Below the pieces are notes generated by a model that was given only the letters and a program-made list of their open reading frames with translations, was not told where the DNA came from and made no database searches. Below, one piece after another: positions 8,579 through 17,862 of a stretch of DNA of 64,000 nt. Numbering within the stretch: position 1 is the stretch's first letter; every line of letters begins with the position of its first letter. This stretch comes from Acidobacteriota bacterium. GTDB taxonomy: Bacteria; Acidobacteriota; Terriglobia; Bryobacterales; Bryobacteraceae. The position numbers and the translations under genes were made by a program. The DNA lies in NCBI GenBank assembly GCA_026394015.1, contig JAPKZA010000273.1, positions 66,270-130,269 of the forward strand. The letters are read 5' to 3'.

Positions 8579-10543
8579 ATGAAAAATCTTGGGATCGTTC
8601 TCACCGCCACCTTGTTCGCCAGCCTGCTCTCCGGTCAGGAGGCCCGCAGCCGCTCCCGGATCGACGTTGTCAGTTACCAGATCAACGCGGATGTCAACCC
8701 GCGCACCCAAACGCTGGCCGCCACGGCGCGAATTCGCTTCCAACCGGTGGACGACCGGCTCACCGCCATTAGCTTCGACCTCCACAACAGCCTCACCGTT
8801 AAGTCCGTGACGGACGGCAAGGGCGCCCCCCTCACACCGACTCGCAACCAGCAGGACTTCCAACTCCGCATCGCCTTTCCGGACACCCTGCCAAAGGGCT
8901 CTGACCAGGAGGTCGTCGTCACCTACGAAGGCCGCCTCAGTGGGCAGGAGGAGTCTCCCGTCTATGGAGTCAAGTTCGCCGCCATCAAGCCGGAATATGC
9001 CTTCCTGCTCTACCCGGCCCGCTGGTTCCCGGTGAACGAATACACCGCTGATCGTTACACTTCCGAATTCACCATCACCGTCCCCGAGGACTACAAAGTG
9101 ATCGGCGGCGGCATGGAGGCCTCGGCCACCGCGCCCTCCGGCAAGAAGGCGACCACCTTTACTTTTGCCAAACCGTCCCTTGCCGGGTCCATCGCAGTCG
9201 TCCAGGGCGACCCCAAGACGGTCTCTTCCCAGGGTGTCACCGCGCTGACGTATTTTCGCGGAGAGTCCGCGAAGGCAGCCGAAAGCTGGGGCGAGGAGAC
9301 CGGTAAAGTACTCTCGTTTTTGGCGGGAAACTTCGGCTTGGCCCCCAATGCGTCCATCGGCCTAGTCGAGACTGAGGATGGCGCTCCCAATGGCTATGCC
9401 GCTCCGGGCGTCTTGTTCCTCAACCCCAGGGCCATTGGCAGTCAAGCAAACCCCCGGCTTCTCGTGAACCAGTTATCCCGCCAATGGTGGGGCCTACAAA
9501 TCTCCCCGGTCTCCCGAAACCATCTCTGGATCACCAACGGAATGGCTCGCTACGCGGAACTGCTCTGGGTGGAACAGTCCCAAGGGCCCGGCGCCCTCGA
9601 AGGCGAGGTTCGCGACACCTACGTCGAGGCCATGACCGTCGACAATCCCCCGTTGATTCAGTCCGCCCGCTTTGAAGATTACTCTCCCGAATACTGGGCC
9701 ACCACGGCAGGGAAAGGCGCCGCCGTTTATCACATGCTTCGCAGTGTCCTCGGCGAGGATAAATTCAAAGAGTTCCTGAAAATCGTCCCGGATAAGTTCG
9801 CTGGCCGTAGCGTCTCCACCGAAAACGTCAAGGACGTCGCCAGCCAGTTAGCCGGCCAGGACCTCGGCTACTTCTTCATCCAGTGGATTGAATCAAGCGG
9901 GGCTCCCGAGTTCAAGCTCGAATACACCGTCTACCGCACGAAAAAGGGTTTCCGCGTGATGGGAAAGATCACGCAGGATCTGGACACCTTCCGCATGCCC
10001 GTCACGCTTAAGATCGAGACCGAAGGAAACCCCGAAGAAAAAGTTGTCGACGTCTCCGGCACCTCCTCGGAGTTTCTCGTCGAAACCTTCGGCAAGCCCA
10101 AGCGTGTCGAGATCGACGTGAACAATCGGCTCCTGCGCATGAGCCGAACGATGCGCGTTGCTGTCTCCATCCGCAAGGGCGAGATGTTCGCCGAAATCGG
10201 GGAGTACGGCGAGGCCCTCAAGGAGTACACCAAGGCTCTCGAAGTGGCGCGCAATAGCTCATTGGCCCACTATCGAGTGGGAGAGGTGTTTTTCCTCCAG
10301 AACAACTACCAGTCTTCGGCGAACGAGTTCCGCGAGTCGCTCAACGGCGACTTGGAGCCGAAGTGGACCGAGGTGTGGGGCCACATCAACCTCGGGAAAA
10401 TCTTCGACATCACCGGCCAGCGCGAGCGGGCCGTAAACGAATACAACCTCGCCATTCGGACGAAAGACAATACCCAGAATGCGCAGGAAGAGGCCGCTAA
10501 GTTCCTGAAGGACCCCTTCAAGCGCGCTCGAATGTCGAACTAG
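8579..10543 (+). CDS. M1 aminopeptidase-like protein lacking the zinc site, with C-terminal TPRs
   Basis: 654 residues. The ATG at 8579 is preceded by a GGAAGG ribosome-binding site and begins a signal peptide (MKNLGIVLTATLFASLLSG). The N-terminal beta domain (ISFDLHNSLTVKSV) and the catalytic-domain scaffold resemble M1 gluzincins. Where active M1 enzymes have HEXXH-QWWG, this protein reads NQLSRQWWG (residues 297-305), so both His and the Glu are replaced. The downstream NEGFA element that provides the third ligand is TNGMA (about 318-322), and the substrate motif GAMEN is degenerate (NGYAAPG). Hence it is predicted to be catalytically dead. Residues after about 530 contain TPR-like helices (FAEIGEYGEALKEYTKALEV), suggesting a protein-binding scaffold in the periplasm. 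It overlaps trxB convergently by 4 bp. Confidence 0.8.
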   Translation: MKNLGIVLTATLFASLLSGQEARSRSRIDVVSYQINADVNPRTQTLAATARIRFQPVDDRLTAISFDLHNSLTVKSVTDGKGAPLTPTRNQQDFQLRIAFPDTLPKGSDQEVVVTYEGRLSGQEESPVYGVKFAAIKPEYAFLLYPARWFPVNEYTADRYTSEFTITVPEDYKVIGGGMEASATAPSGKKATTFTFAKPSLAGSIAVVQGDPKTVSSQGVTALTYFRGESAKAAESWGEETGKVLSFLAGNFGLAPNASIGLVETEDGAPNGYAAPGVLFLNPRAIGSQANPRLLVNQLSRQWWGLQISPVSRNHLWITNGMARYAELLWVEQSQGPGALEGEVRDTYVEAMTVDNPPLIQSARFEDYSPEYWATTAGKGAAVYHMLRSVLGEDKFKEFLKIVPDKFAGRSVSTENVKDVASQLAGQDLGYFFIQWIESSGAPEFKLEYTVYRTKKGFRVMGKITQDLDTFRMPVTLKIETEGNPEEKVVDVSGTSSEFLVETFGKPKRVEIDVNNRLLRMSRTMRVAVSIRKGEMFAEIGEYGEALKEYTKALEVARNSSLAHYRVGEVFFLQNNYQSSANEFRESLNGDLEPKWTEVWGHINLGKIFDITGQRERAVNEYNLAIRTKDNTQNAQEEAAKFLKDPFKRARMSN

Positions 10544-11463
10544 TGGCCTTCGGCTTCTAGAAATCGTTCGGCTTCAATCGCCGCCATGCAGCCAGCCCCG
10601 GCGGCGGTGACGGCCTGCCGATAGACTCGGTCCTGCACGTCGCCGGCATGATAGACGCCAGCGATTTTGGTCCGGGCTCCTCCGTGGGAGAGCAGGTAGC
10701 CTTCCTCGTCCGTATCCAGTTGGCCACGCAGGAACTTCGTATTCGGGATGTGCCCGATCGCGACGAAGAAGCCGTCCACGGGCCGGTCCCACGTCTCGCC
10801 GGTAACCAGATTCCGCAATTTGGCCCCAGTGACAAAACCCTTTTCCACGTCGTAAACATCGTCGACGACCGTATTGGTCAGAATTTCGATCTTCGGGTTG
10901 GCCCGCGTGCGGTCCACCATGATTTTCGACGCTCGAAACTCTTCGCGCCGATGGACCAGGGTCACCCGTCTGCCGAACCGCGTGAGAAAATTGGCCTCTT
11001 CCATCGCCGTGTCTCCGCCGCCGATCACCATGATCTCTTTCTCGCGATAGAAGAACCCATCGCAGGTGGCGCAGGAGCTGACGCCATGCCCAATCAGCTT
11101 GTACTCATTCGGCAAGCCCAACCAACGCGCCGAGGCACCCGAGGCCACAATCAAAGTCCGCGTCTCGATCCACTCGCCGTCGATCTTCAGCTTAAAGGGC
11201 CGTTGCGAAAGATCGCAGTCTTCCACCGTTCCATTGATGAACTCGGCGCCGAAGCGAATGGCCTGCAGTTTCATGTTTTCGACAAGCTGCGGGCCCATCA
11301 CGCCATCCGGAAAGCCGGGAAAGTTTTCCACTTCAGACGTGATCGAGAGTTGTCCGCCGGGTTCGTGGCCAGAGACAACCAGTGGCGAGAGCGAAGCGCG
11401 AGCAGAATAAACAGCGGCTGTATTTCCGGCACAGCCCGAACCGATGATGACTACGTTGCGCAT
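10540..11463 (-). CDS. trxB: Thioredoxin reductase
   Basis: 307 residues, standard length for the low-Mr family. The FAD-binding motif is GSGCAGNTAA at the N-terminus, the redox-active disulfide is in SSCATCDGFFYR, and the NADPH-binding site is VIGGGDTAMEEA. The C-terminal FAD motif is GVYHAGDVQD. It reduces oxidised thioredoxin with NADPH in the cytoplasm. It sits downstream of a PEP-CTERM gene on the same strand across a 69-bp gap that holds an imperfect stem-loop, and ends against the M1-like gene. Confidence 0.95.
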   Translation of the reverse strand: MRNVVIIGSGCAGNTAAVYSARASLSPLVVSGHEPGGQLSITSEVENFPGFPDGVMGPQLVENMKLQAIRFGAEFINGTVEDCDLSQRPFKLKIDGEWIETRTLIVASGASARWLGLPNEYKLIGHGVSSCATCDGFFYREKEIMVIGGGDTAMEEANFLTRFGRRVTLVHRREEFRASKIMVDRTRANPKIEILTNTVVDDVYDVEKGFVTGAKLRNLVTGETWDRPVDGFFVAIGHIPNTKFLRGQLDTDEEGYLLSHGGARTKIAGVYHAGDVQDRVYRQAVTAAGAGCMAAIEAERFLEAEGH

Positions 11464-11474
11464 AAGAGGAAGTA

Positions 11475-11506
11475 AGGGTCTGAAGCCAGGAATGGCTCCA
11501 AACCCT
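11475..11506. other. Imperfect stem-loop in the gap upstream of trxB
   Basis: Two nested inverted repeats, AGGGT/ACCCT outside and AGCCA/TGGCT inside around a GGAA loop, lie between the PEP-CTERM gene and trxB. No T-run follows in either direction, so a rho-independent terminator is not supported. It could be a leader structure for trxB or chance. Confidence 0.25.
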
Positions 11507-11532
11507 CAGGGTAACACTTACCTTCCCTCTAA

Positions 11533-12240
11533 CTACACAACATTCCGGCGACGAATCATCCCTAGCCCGATCAGCCCCGCACCCATCAGCGCCCAGGTGC
11601 CCGACTCCGGGACGTTTCCGGTGATCACATCGTTTCCGCATGTCGCCGCCGAGAAGGCGAAGCTGGAAGAATCGAAACCGTTGATGAAGGCATTGTTCGC
11701 CGCAAAATCCAGCGTCACCTTCAGATTGGTCGGGCCGCCGGTGGAAACCACCGTCGACGTGCCCGTGCCGATCAACGTCGCACTGGTCGTGTTGCCCCAA
11801 ACCGCTTGGTTGGGCCGATAGTTGCCGTCCTGGTCGCTGCCGAGACCCAGAACCTGCTTTGCCGTTTGCGTGCCAGTCACTTGGTAGAGGTTACCGGCCG
11901 TCAGTCCACCGCGGGATCGCAACTGGACCGCGTAGTTGAAGCCGCCATTCGAGAACAACAGCTCGCCGACGTTGAGCGCGTTGAACGCGCCACCGACAGA
12001 GAACTCATTCAGCGAAGTGCCGCCGCCGTAGTTGAAAAGGATTTCCACCGTAAACCGCTTGGTGCCCGAGTTGAACGAAGCGAAAGTCAGCGATGCGATG
12101 TCGAAAAAGTTCGGGTCGCCAATCACGTCGGCCGGGTCCGCGGAAGCGAGCGGATCAGTGAACACCAACGGGAACGTTGGAAGGGAGAAAGCCGGGACGG
12201 TCAGCGAAGCAGCAAGTAACAAAAGTGAGGTGATACGCAT
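11533..12240 (-). CDS. PEP-CTERM sorting domain protein
   Basis: 235 residues. The start at 12240 is chosen because the signal peptide begins there (MRITSLLLLAASLTVPAFS); a longer in-frame start adds a non-signal-like extension. The mature part is Gly/Asn/Thr-rich with few charges, typical of secreted acidobacterial PEP-CTERM proteins. The C-terminus carries VPESGTWALMGAGLIGLGMI followed by RRRN, i.e. a PEP-like motif with S in place of the usual P, a membrane segment and an Arg cluster. Such proteins are processed by exosortase at the inner membrane for surface display, often with exopolysaccharide. No exosortase gene is in the window. Function of the mature domain is unknown. Confidence 0.85.
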   Translation of the reverse strand: MRITSLLLLAASLTVPAFSLPTFPLVFTDPLASADPADVIGDPNFFDIASLTFASFNSGTKRFTVEILFNYGGGTSLNEFSVGGAFNALNVGELLFSNGGFNYAVQLRSRGGLTAGNLYQVTGTQTAKQVLGLGSDQDGNYRPNQAVWGNTTSATLIGTGTSTVVSTGGPTNLKVTLDFAANNAFINGFDSSSFAFSAATCGNDVITGNVPESGTWALMGAGLIGLGMIRRRNVV

Positions 12241-12416
12241 TGGGGGTTCCTGCCTCTGAGAGTGACAAGGGTATCCCGCGAGCCAAATGGGACTACAGGC
12301 TAGTCGGTTACATAACAAATGATCTGCTGGAACGGGCCGAGCAAACAGTACCGCAGACTCATGCTTGGCATAAACGTTTTTCTTTCATACACTTGCACCC
12401 CAAGCGGACGCCAGTA

Positions 12417-14315
12417 CTAGCGGAACGCGATCCAAACCTGGTTCGTAAGCAATGCCCCGAAGTACGCAAGAAAACCCATATAGGCGAACTGCACCGCCGG
12501 CCAAGCCCAGCTTCCTAGCTCCCGCCGAACGATCGCGACCGTCGAAAAGCACTGCATGGCGAACGCAAAGAAGATCATCAGCGCGTACGCGCCACCCGGC
12601 GTCAGATCCTTCCGCAAAGACTCAATCAAAGGGGGAGAGTCCTTGTCCGCATTCTCGATCCCATAGATCGTACCGAGGGTCCCCACGATCACTTCCCGCG
12701 CCGCGAGGGAGGTGATCAAACCAATTCCAATCTTCCAGTTAAAACCCAACGGCAGAATCACCGGCTCCACCGCCCGGCCGATCCGGCCCGCGATGCTCTG
12801 TTCAATCGCCGGCGGCTTTCCGTTTTCATACGGCAAATGCGCCAGAATCCAAAGCCCTACCGAAACCAGCAGGATCACCGTCCCCGCCCGCTGTAAGAAA
12901 ATCACCGCGCGGTCCAGCAGCCGAAGCAGCAGCGTCTGCACGGATGGTCGGCGATAGGGCGGCAGCTCCATCACGAACATCGTCTTCGCATGCCGCAAAA
13001 CACTCGACCGGAGCAGCAACGCCGTGCCCACCGCGGCTACGAAACCCAGGACGTAAAGACCCAGCAACACGGCCGCCTGTAGGCCCAGAAACTGCCCCAG
13101 CAGCGGGGTATTCGGCACGAAAGCCGCAATCAGCAGGGTATAGATCGGCAATCGAGCTGAACACGTCATGAACGGCGCAATCAACACCGTCGCCAATCGA
13201 TCGCGCTTGTCTTCAATAGTCCGCGTCGCCATGATCGCCGGCACTGCGCAAGCATAGGCCGAAAGAAGCGGAATAAACGCCTTGCCCTGCAGCCCCACCC
13301 GGGCCATTGTCCGATCCGCAATCACCGCGGCCCTGGCCAGGTAGCCGGAGTCTTCCAAGATCCCGATAAAGAGGAACAGCAGCAGAATCTGCGGCAGGAA
13401 TACCACCACACTGCCCACCCCACCCCATATGCCCTCGACCAAGAGACTGCGGAAGACCCCTTCCGGCAGATACGATCCCAGCAGCCCGCCGGACCAATTG
13501 ATCAGTTGCTCTACCCCATCCATCATTGGCTGCGCCCCGGTGAAGATGCCCTGGAACACCCCGAGCACGACGACAAGGAAGATCAAAGGACCGGCAATGG
13601 GATGGAGAAAAACTCGGTCGAGTCGACGGGTCCACTCCGGTGGCGCCGGAGCCGTGTAGCCGGCTTGCAAACCCACCCGCCCCGCCCATCGACGCCGCGC
13701 TGGAAGAGTCTGCAAAATCGGAAATACAAATTTGGGCTCGGGTGCAGTCGGTCGCGCGCCGGTACCACGCAGAAAGTGAGTGACGCGTTCAACGCCCTCC
13801 CCGGTGCTGGCGGAAATCAAAGCCACCGGCGCTCCAATCTCTTTCGCCAGGGCGGCGGGATCCACGCTCCCGCCCCGGGCCGCTAGATCGTCGGCCATAT
13901 TCAGAACCACCAACGTGGGCATTCCCAGGGCCAGCACCGGTGCCGCCAGCACCAGGTGCCGCTGCAGGTTCGTCGAGTCGAGGATTAAAATAATCGCGTC
14001 GGGCTTTCCCAAGGAGGCGTTCGCCCCAACGAGTACATCATGCGTGACTTTTTCATCCTCTGAGCGAGGCGTCATGCTGTAGATGCCAGGAAGATCCACA
14101 ACAAACAGATCCCGACCGCTCTCGTCGCGCACCCGCCCCACATGGTGTTCAACGGTCACCCCGGGGAAATTAGCCACCTTCTGCCGCAGTCCCGTAAGCC
14201 GATTGAACAAGGTCGATTTGCCCGCGTTCGGTGGACCAACCAACGCAACATAGTGGCCTGCCTTGCGGGGTACGGTTTGCGGTGCGGCCCCGTGGCAGCT
14301 CCCGCTATCGCTCAT
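12417..14315 (-). CDS. feoB: Ferrous iron transport protein B
   Basis: 632 residues. The N-terminal G domain shows GPPNAGKSTLFNRLTG (G1), DLPGIYSMTP (G3) and NMADD (G4), as in FeoB GTPases. A polytopic membrane domain follows with two Gate motifs, including VVFLPQILLLFLFIGILEDS and PFMTCSARLPIYTLLIAAF. It is shorter than E. coli FeoB but within the range of many bacterial versions. It imports Fe(II) across the inner membrane. It overlaps feoA by 4 bp, indicating an feoAB operon with feoA first. No Fur box was identified by eye upstream. Confidence 0.95.
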   Translation of the reverse strand: MSDSGSCHGAAPQTVPRKAGHYVALVGPPNAGKSTLFNRLTGLRQKVANFPGVTVEHHVGRVRDESGRDLFVVDLPGIYSMTPRSEDEKVTHDVLVGANASLGKPDAIILILDSTNLQRHLVLAAPVLALGMPTLVVLNMADDLAARGGSVDPAALAKEIGAPVALISASTGEGVERVTHFLRGTGARPTAPEPKFVFPILQTLPARRRWAGRVGLQAGYTAPAPPEWTRRLDRVFLHPIAGPLIFLVVVLGVFQGIFTGAQPMMDGVEQLINWSGGLLGSYLPEGVFRSLLVEGIWGGVGSVVVFLPQILLLFLFIGILEDSGYLARAAVIADRTMARVGLQGKAFIPLLSAYACAVPAIMATRTIEDKRDRLATVLIAPFMTCSARLPIYTLLIAAFVPNTPLLGQFLGLQAAVLLGLYVLGFVAAVGTALLLRSSVLRHAKTMFVMELPPYRRPSVQTLLLRLLDRAVIFLQRAGTVILLVSVGLWILAHLPYENGKPPAIEQSIAGRIGRAVEPVILPLGFNWKIGIGLITSLAAREVIVGTLGTIYGIENADKDSPPLIESLRKDLTPGGAYALMIFFAFAMQCFSTVAIVRRELGSWAWPAVQFAYMGFLAYFGALLTNQVWIAFR

Positions 14316-14590
14316 ATCAGTTCCGCTTCCGACAGTGGCTCCGCCGAAATGTACAACCGGCTGGCAGTGTCCCGCCGCAACGCAATGTCAGAACCGTCTA
14401 CCCGAAAAATCCGCGGATCGCCACCCGGAGCACTTCCCGCCGCAACCACGATTGTGCCCGGCAAGAAGCCCAACTCCATCAAACGCTGCGACATCTCCTC
14501 GGGGAGGTCCAATCGATGCAGGTAAGCCCGATCGCCGGTTCGCAATTGCGCCAACGTCTCGCCGCCGCCCTTGTTGAAACTGAGTTGCAT
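14312..14590 (-). CDS. feoA: Ferrous iron transport protein A
   Basis: 92 residues. FeoA is a small SH3-like cytosolic partner of FeoB. The family pattern is visible in LPEEMSQRLMELGFLPGTIV, followed by DPRIFRVDGSDIALRRDTAS. The stop overlaps the feoB start by 4 bp, so the two are translationally coupled. Confidence 0.9.
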   Translation of the reverse strand: MQLSFNKGGGETLAQLRTGDRAYLHRLDLPEEMSQRLMELGFLPGTIVVAAGSAPGGDPRIFRVDGSDIALRRDTASRLYISAEPLSEAELI

Positions 14591-14706
14591 CGCACCTTCA
14601 GGATAGGACCGTCATTCGCCGGTGTCAACCGTCCCCTCGAAACGTTTTACTTCGATGCTACACTCAGAGGTGCTAATCTCCGGAGTCCGCAGCTAGCCAA
14701 TCTCAG

Positions 14707-15645
14707 ATGACTCCTGAATCCCTCGCCGTTACGATAATTACTCCGTGTCTCAACGCGGAGAGATTTCTCGTGGAAACCATCGAGAGCGTCGTTCAGCAGG
14801 ACTATCCGAATTTCGAATACATTGTTCTCGATGGCGGCTCCACCGACAGAACTTGTGAAATTCTGGAACATTACTCCGCGCTCTACCCCGGGCGCTTTCG
14901 GTTCATTTCGGAGCCCGACGCCGGTGCCTCCGACGCGATCGCCAAAGGCTTTGCCATGGCGAAAGGCACCATCTTCGCGTATTTGAACGCTGACGATACC
15001 TATTTCCCCGGCGCGATCCGAACCGCCGTCTCCCACCTCAGCGATCGGCCCGACCTGGCAGGCGTCTACGGCAACGCCTACTGGATCTCCGACAAAGGCG
15101 ACTTCATCGGCAGTTACCCCACCAAGTCCTTCCAGCCCGAGGATCTCGGCCGGGAGTGCTTTATCTGCCAACCGACCTGCTTCGTCCGTACGAAGGCCAT
15201 TCGAGAAGTCGGTGGTTTCGATCCCCTCTTGCATTCGGCCTTCGACTACGACCTTTGGCTCCGTCTCGCCCGCCGTCATCAGTTATCTCGCATCGATGCC
15301 CTCCTGGCGAATTCGCGCATGCATCTCGATAACAAGACGCTCAGCGGCCGCCGCACCGTCTTCCGCGAAGCAATCGCCTGCGTGCGTCGCCATCTGGGTT
15401 ACGTGCCGTTCCAATGGATCCATGGCTATTGCTCCTATTTGGTGGATGGTCGGGATCAGTTTTTTGACCCGTTACGGCCCTCCTTCACTAAGTTCGCCTT
15501 TAGTCTGGTTCTGGGAACCGTCTGCAATTGGCGGCACCCGGTTCGCTACTGGCGCGAATGGTGCAGTATCATGAGCCGAGATGCCTTTGTTCGCCGATGG
15601 AATAGCACCTGGATCGCTCGGCGAATCGGTATCCACATCAGATAA
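14707..15645 (+). CDS. GT2 family glycosyltransferase
   Basis: 312 residues. GT-A features: AVTIITPCLNAERFLVETI (nucleotide loop), YIVLDGGSTDRTCEI and YLNADDTYFPGA (DXD-like). It aligns across most of its length with the GT2 half of the fusion protein at 1314, sharing FICQPTCF, the DYDLWLR-type acceptor block and SRMHLDNKTLS, but it lacks the C-terminal beta domain of that protein. Its stop overlaps the gmd start (TAATG), so it is probably co-expressed with GDP-mannose 4,6-dehydratase and may transfer a deoxyhexose or mannose derivative (inference). Promoter not identified. Confidence 0.88.
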   Translation: MTPESLAVTIITPCLNAERFLVETIESVVQQDYPNFEYIVLDGGSTDRTCEILEHYSALYPGRFRFISEPDAGASDAIAKGFAMAKGTIFAYLNADDTYFPGAIRTAVSHLSDRPDLAGVYGNAYWISDKGDFIGSYPTKSFQPEDLGRECFICQPTCFVRTKAIREVGGFDPLLHSAFDYDLWLRLARRHQLSRIDALLANSRMHLDNKTLSGRRTVFREAIACVRRHLGYVPFQWIHGYCSYLVDGRDQFFDPLRPSFTKFAFSLVLGTVCNWRHPVRYWREWCSIMSRDAFVRRWNSTWIARRIGIHIR

Positions 15646-16634
15646 TGCCAACTAAGCGAGCCCTTATCACGGGCGTCAATGGACAAGACGGCTCCTATTT
15701 AGCCGAACTGCTGCTCCGCAAGGGGTATGAGGTCCACGGCCTCGTGCGACGCGTCGGGCTCGAAGCCCCGGAACGTCGACTGGAAAGAGTGCTCAGCTTC
15801 CGCGACCAGATCAAGCTCCATCCGGCTTCCCTCGAAAGCTACGCCGCGCTCTACCAGGCGATCGTCAAAATCCGCCCCGATGAATGCTACCACCTCGCCG
15901 CCGCCAGCTTCGTCAGCTACGAGTTCGACGACGAGTTTTCCACCCTCACGACTAACATCAACGGCACCCACTATCTCCTGGCCTCGCTGAAGGACCTCGC
16001 GCCGCAGTGCCGCTTCTACTTCGCCGGCACCTCCGAAATGTTCGGCGCCGCCGAAGCCTCGCCCCAGGACGAATCAACGCGCTTTCGTCCCCGTTCGATC
16101 TACGGCATCAGCAAAGTGGCGGGCTTCGAACTCACCCGTAACTACCGCGAACGGTACGGCATGTATACCGCCAGTGGCATGCTGTTCAACCACGAATCGC
16201 CCCGCCGCGGCTACGAGTTCGTCACCCGCAAGATCACCAACACCGTCGCCCGCATCCTGGCGGGAAAAGCTACCGAGTTGCGTCTGGGCAATTTAGAACC
16301 TCTCCGCGATTGGGGCGATGCCCGCCAATACGTCGAAGCCATGTGGCTCATGCTGCAGCAGGAAAAAGCCGACGACTTCGTCATTGCTACCGGTCGTCTC
16401 CACTCCGTCCAGCAGTTCGTCGAAATCGCCTTCTCCAGCGTCGGACTCGATTGGCGGAAGTTCGTCGTCGTCGATCAGGACTACTACCGGCCCGCCGAAA
16501 AGATCCCCCTCTGCGGTAACCCTTCCAAGGCGAAGCGGGTCCTCGGCTGGGAAGCGACGACTGACTTTGCCCTTCTCGTCCGCGAAATGGTGGCCGAAGA
16601 TTGCCGCCTCCTGGGCCTGGTTTTACCCAAATGA
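15645..16634 (+). CDS. gmd: GDP-mannose 4,6-dehydratase
   Basis: 329 residues, extended SDR fold. The NADP site is ALITGVNGQDGSYLAELLL, characteristic of GMD. The catalytic Thr/Ser-Glu pair is in FAGTSEMFG, and the Tyr/Lys pair in SIYGISKVAG. HESPRRGYEFVTRKI is the substrate-binding block conserved in GMD. It converts GDP-mannose to GDP-4-keto-6-deoxymannose, precursor of GDP-fucose, GDP-rhamnose or GDP-perosamine. No reductase or epimerase that would finish one of these sugars is adjacent, so the final product cannot be assigned. Confidence 0.92.
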   Translation: MPTKRALITGVNGQDGSYLAELLLRKGYEVHGLVRRVGLEAPERRLERVLSFRDQIKLHPASLESYAALYQAIVKIRPDECYHLAAASFVSYEFDDEFSTLTTNINGTHYLLASLKDLAPQCRFYFAGTSEMFGAAEASPQDESTRFRPRSIYGISKVAGFELTRNYRERYGMYTASGMLFNHESPRRGYEFVTRKITNTVARILAGKATELRLGNLEPLRDWGDARQYVEAMWLMLQQEKADDFVIATGRLHSVQQFVEIAFSSVGLDWRKFVVVDQDYYRPAEKIPLCGNPSKAKRVLGWEATTDFALLVREMVAEDCRLLGLVLPK

Positions 16635-16644
16635 ACTTGCCTTC

Positions 16645-17862
16645 ATGAACTTCACCCGCCGATCCCTCCTCTCCGTTCCCGCCTCCGCCTTCGCCGCCGC
16701 TCCCGCGTTGGGCCCCAAGCTAGCCGCTGCCATGTCCGGCCCGGTCCTGAAGCAGGATCTGGTGAAAGAGCCCGTCAAGATCGCCTCCGTAGAACTGCTG
16801 CGCAACGGCAAAAGCTTCATCGTCCGCGTCCGCTCCACCTCCGGAGTCACCGGCTACGCCGACGCCCATAGCAGCGTGATGAGTGTGGCCTACCCAATCT
16901 TGCTCAAGAAGGTTGCCCCATCGTTCGTCGGGAAAGATGCGCGAAATCTGGAGTCGCTCCTCGAAGACGTCTACCTCGCCAGCTCCAACTACAAGTGGCA
17001 AGGTCTGCCCTTCTGGGTCAGTGTCGCCGTCGTCGAAATTGCGATTCTCGACCTCCTCGGCAAAGTATCCGGCCAATCCATCGGGTCGCTGATCGGGACG
17101 CCGCGTCACCAACCGATCCCGGTCTATCGCGCCAGCGGCCATCGCGGCAACTCCCCCGAAGACGAAATCGCCTACCTACAAAAAGTCGTTGCCGAAACCG
17201 GTGCGACCGCCATCAAATTCCGGCTAGGCGCCCGTATGAGCTTCAACGCCGACTCAACCCGTCGCGACTTGGCCCTCATCCCCCTCACCCGCAAAACATT
17301 CGGTCCCAATTTCTCGATCTACGCCGACGGCAATGGCTCCTATGACGTCCCCCTGGCCATTCGCATCGGCAAGGTCATGGAAGAGTACAAACTGGCCTTC
17401 TTCGAAGAACCCGTCCCCTTCGACTACTACGACGAGACCAAACAAATCGCCGCCGCGCTGAAGATTCGCATCGCCCTCGGCGAGGAGGAAGCCAGTCTCC
17501 GTGGCTTTCGTCGCATCATTGAGCAAGGCATCGCCCGCGTCATCCAACCCGACCTGCTCTATTTCGGCGGCCTCATCCGTTCGATGAAGGTGGCCCGCAT
17601 GGCCGCCGCCGCCGGGCTCGAATGCACGCCCCATATGTCGGATGGCGGCCTCGGCTTTCTCTACGTCGCCCACTTCGCTGGGTGCATCGCAAATGCCGGT
17701 GCCCATCAGGAGTATAAGGGCGAGGGCGACACCCTGCCCGTGCACTCCGCCACCAGTTCGCTCAGAAGCGAAAAAGGCTTGCTCACCGTTCCTACCGGCC
17801 CTGGCCTCGGCATCGAGATTGACCCCGCCTTCCTCGCCAAGGCCCAGCCCGTCACCGCTTAG
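16645..17862 (+). CDS. Mandelate racemase/muconate lactonizing enzyme family protein, exported
   Basis: 405 residues, starting at the ATG at 16645 where a Tat-like signal begins (TRRSLLSVPASAFAAAP). Enolase-superfamily features are GATAIKFRLGARM (general-base Lys region), IYADGNGSYD (first metal ligand), FFEEPVPFDYY (second) and ALGEEEASLRG (third), then PDLLYFGGLIRS and ECTPHMSDGG in the C-terminal barrel. Metal-dependent abstraction of a proton alpha to a carboxylate is expected, probably dehydration or racemisation of a sugar acid; the substrate is not deducible. It follows gmd by 10 bp, but the function looks catabolic. Its 3' end overlaps the convergent cytochrome gene by 11 bp. Confidence 0.85.
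   Translation: MNFTRRSLLSVPASAFAAAPALGPKLAAAMSGPVLKQDLVKEPVKIASVELLRNGKSFIVRVRSTSGVTGYADAHSSVMSVAYPILLKKVAPSFVGKDARNLESLLEDVYLASSNYKWQGLPFWVSVAVVEIAILDLLGKVSGQSIGSLIGTPRHQPIPVYRASGHRGNSPEDEIAYLQKVVAETGATAIKFRLGARMSFNADSTRRDLALIPLTRKTFGPNFSIYADGNGSYDVPLAIRIGKVMEEYKLAFFEEPVPFDYYDETKQIAAALKIRIALGEEEASLRGFRRIIEQGIARVIQPDLLYFGGLIRSMKVARMAAAAGLECTPHMSDGGLGFLYVAHFAGCIANAGAHQEYKGEGDTLPVHSATSSLRSEKGLLTVPTGPGLGIEIDPAFLAKAQPVTA

Noticed and set aside
11475-11506. Stem-loop as a rho-independent terminator
   Set aside because: No T-run on either side; kept only as a low-confidence structure.
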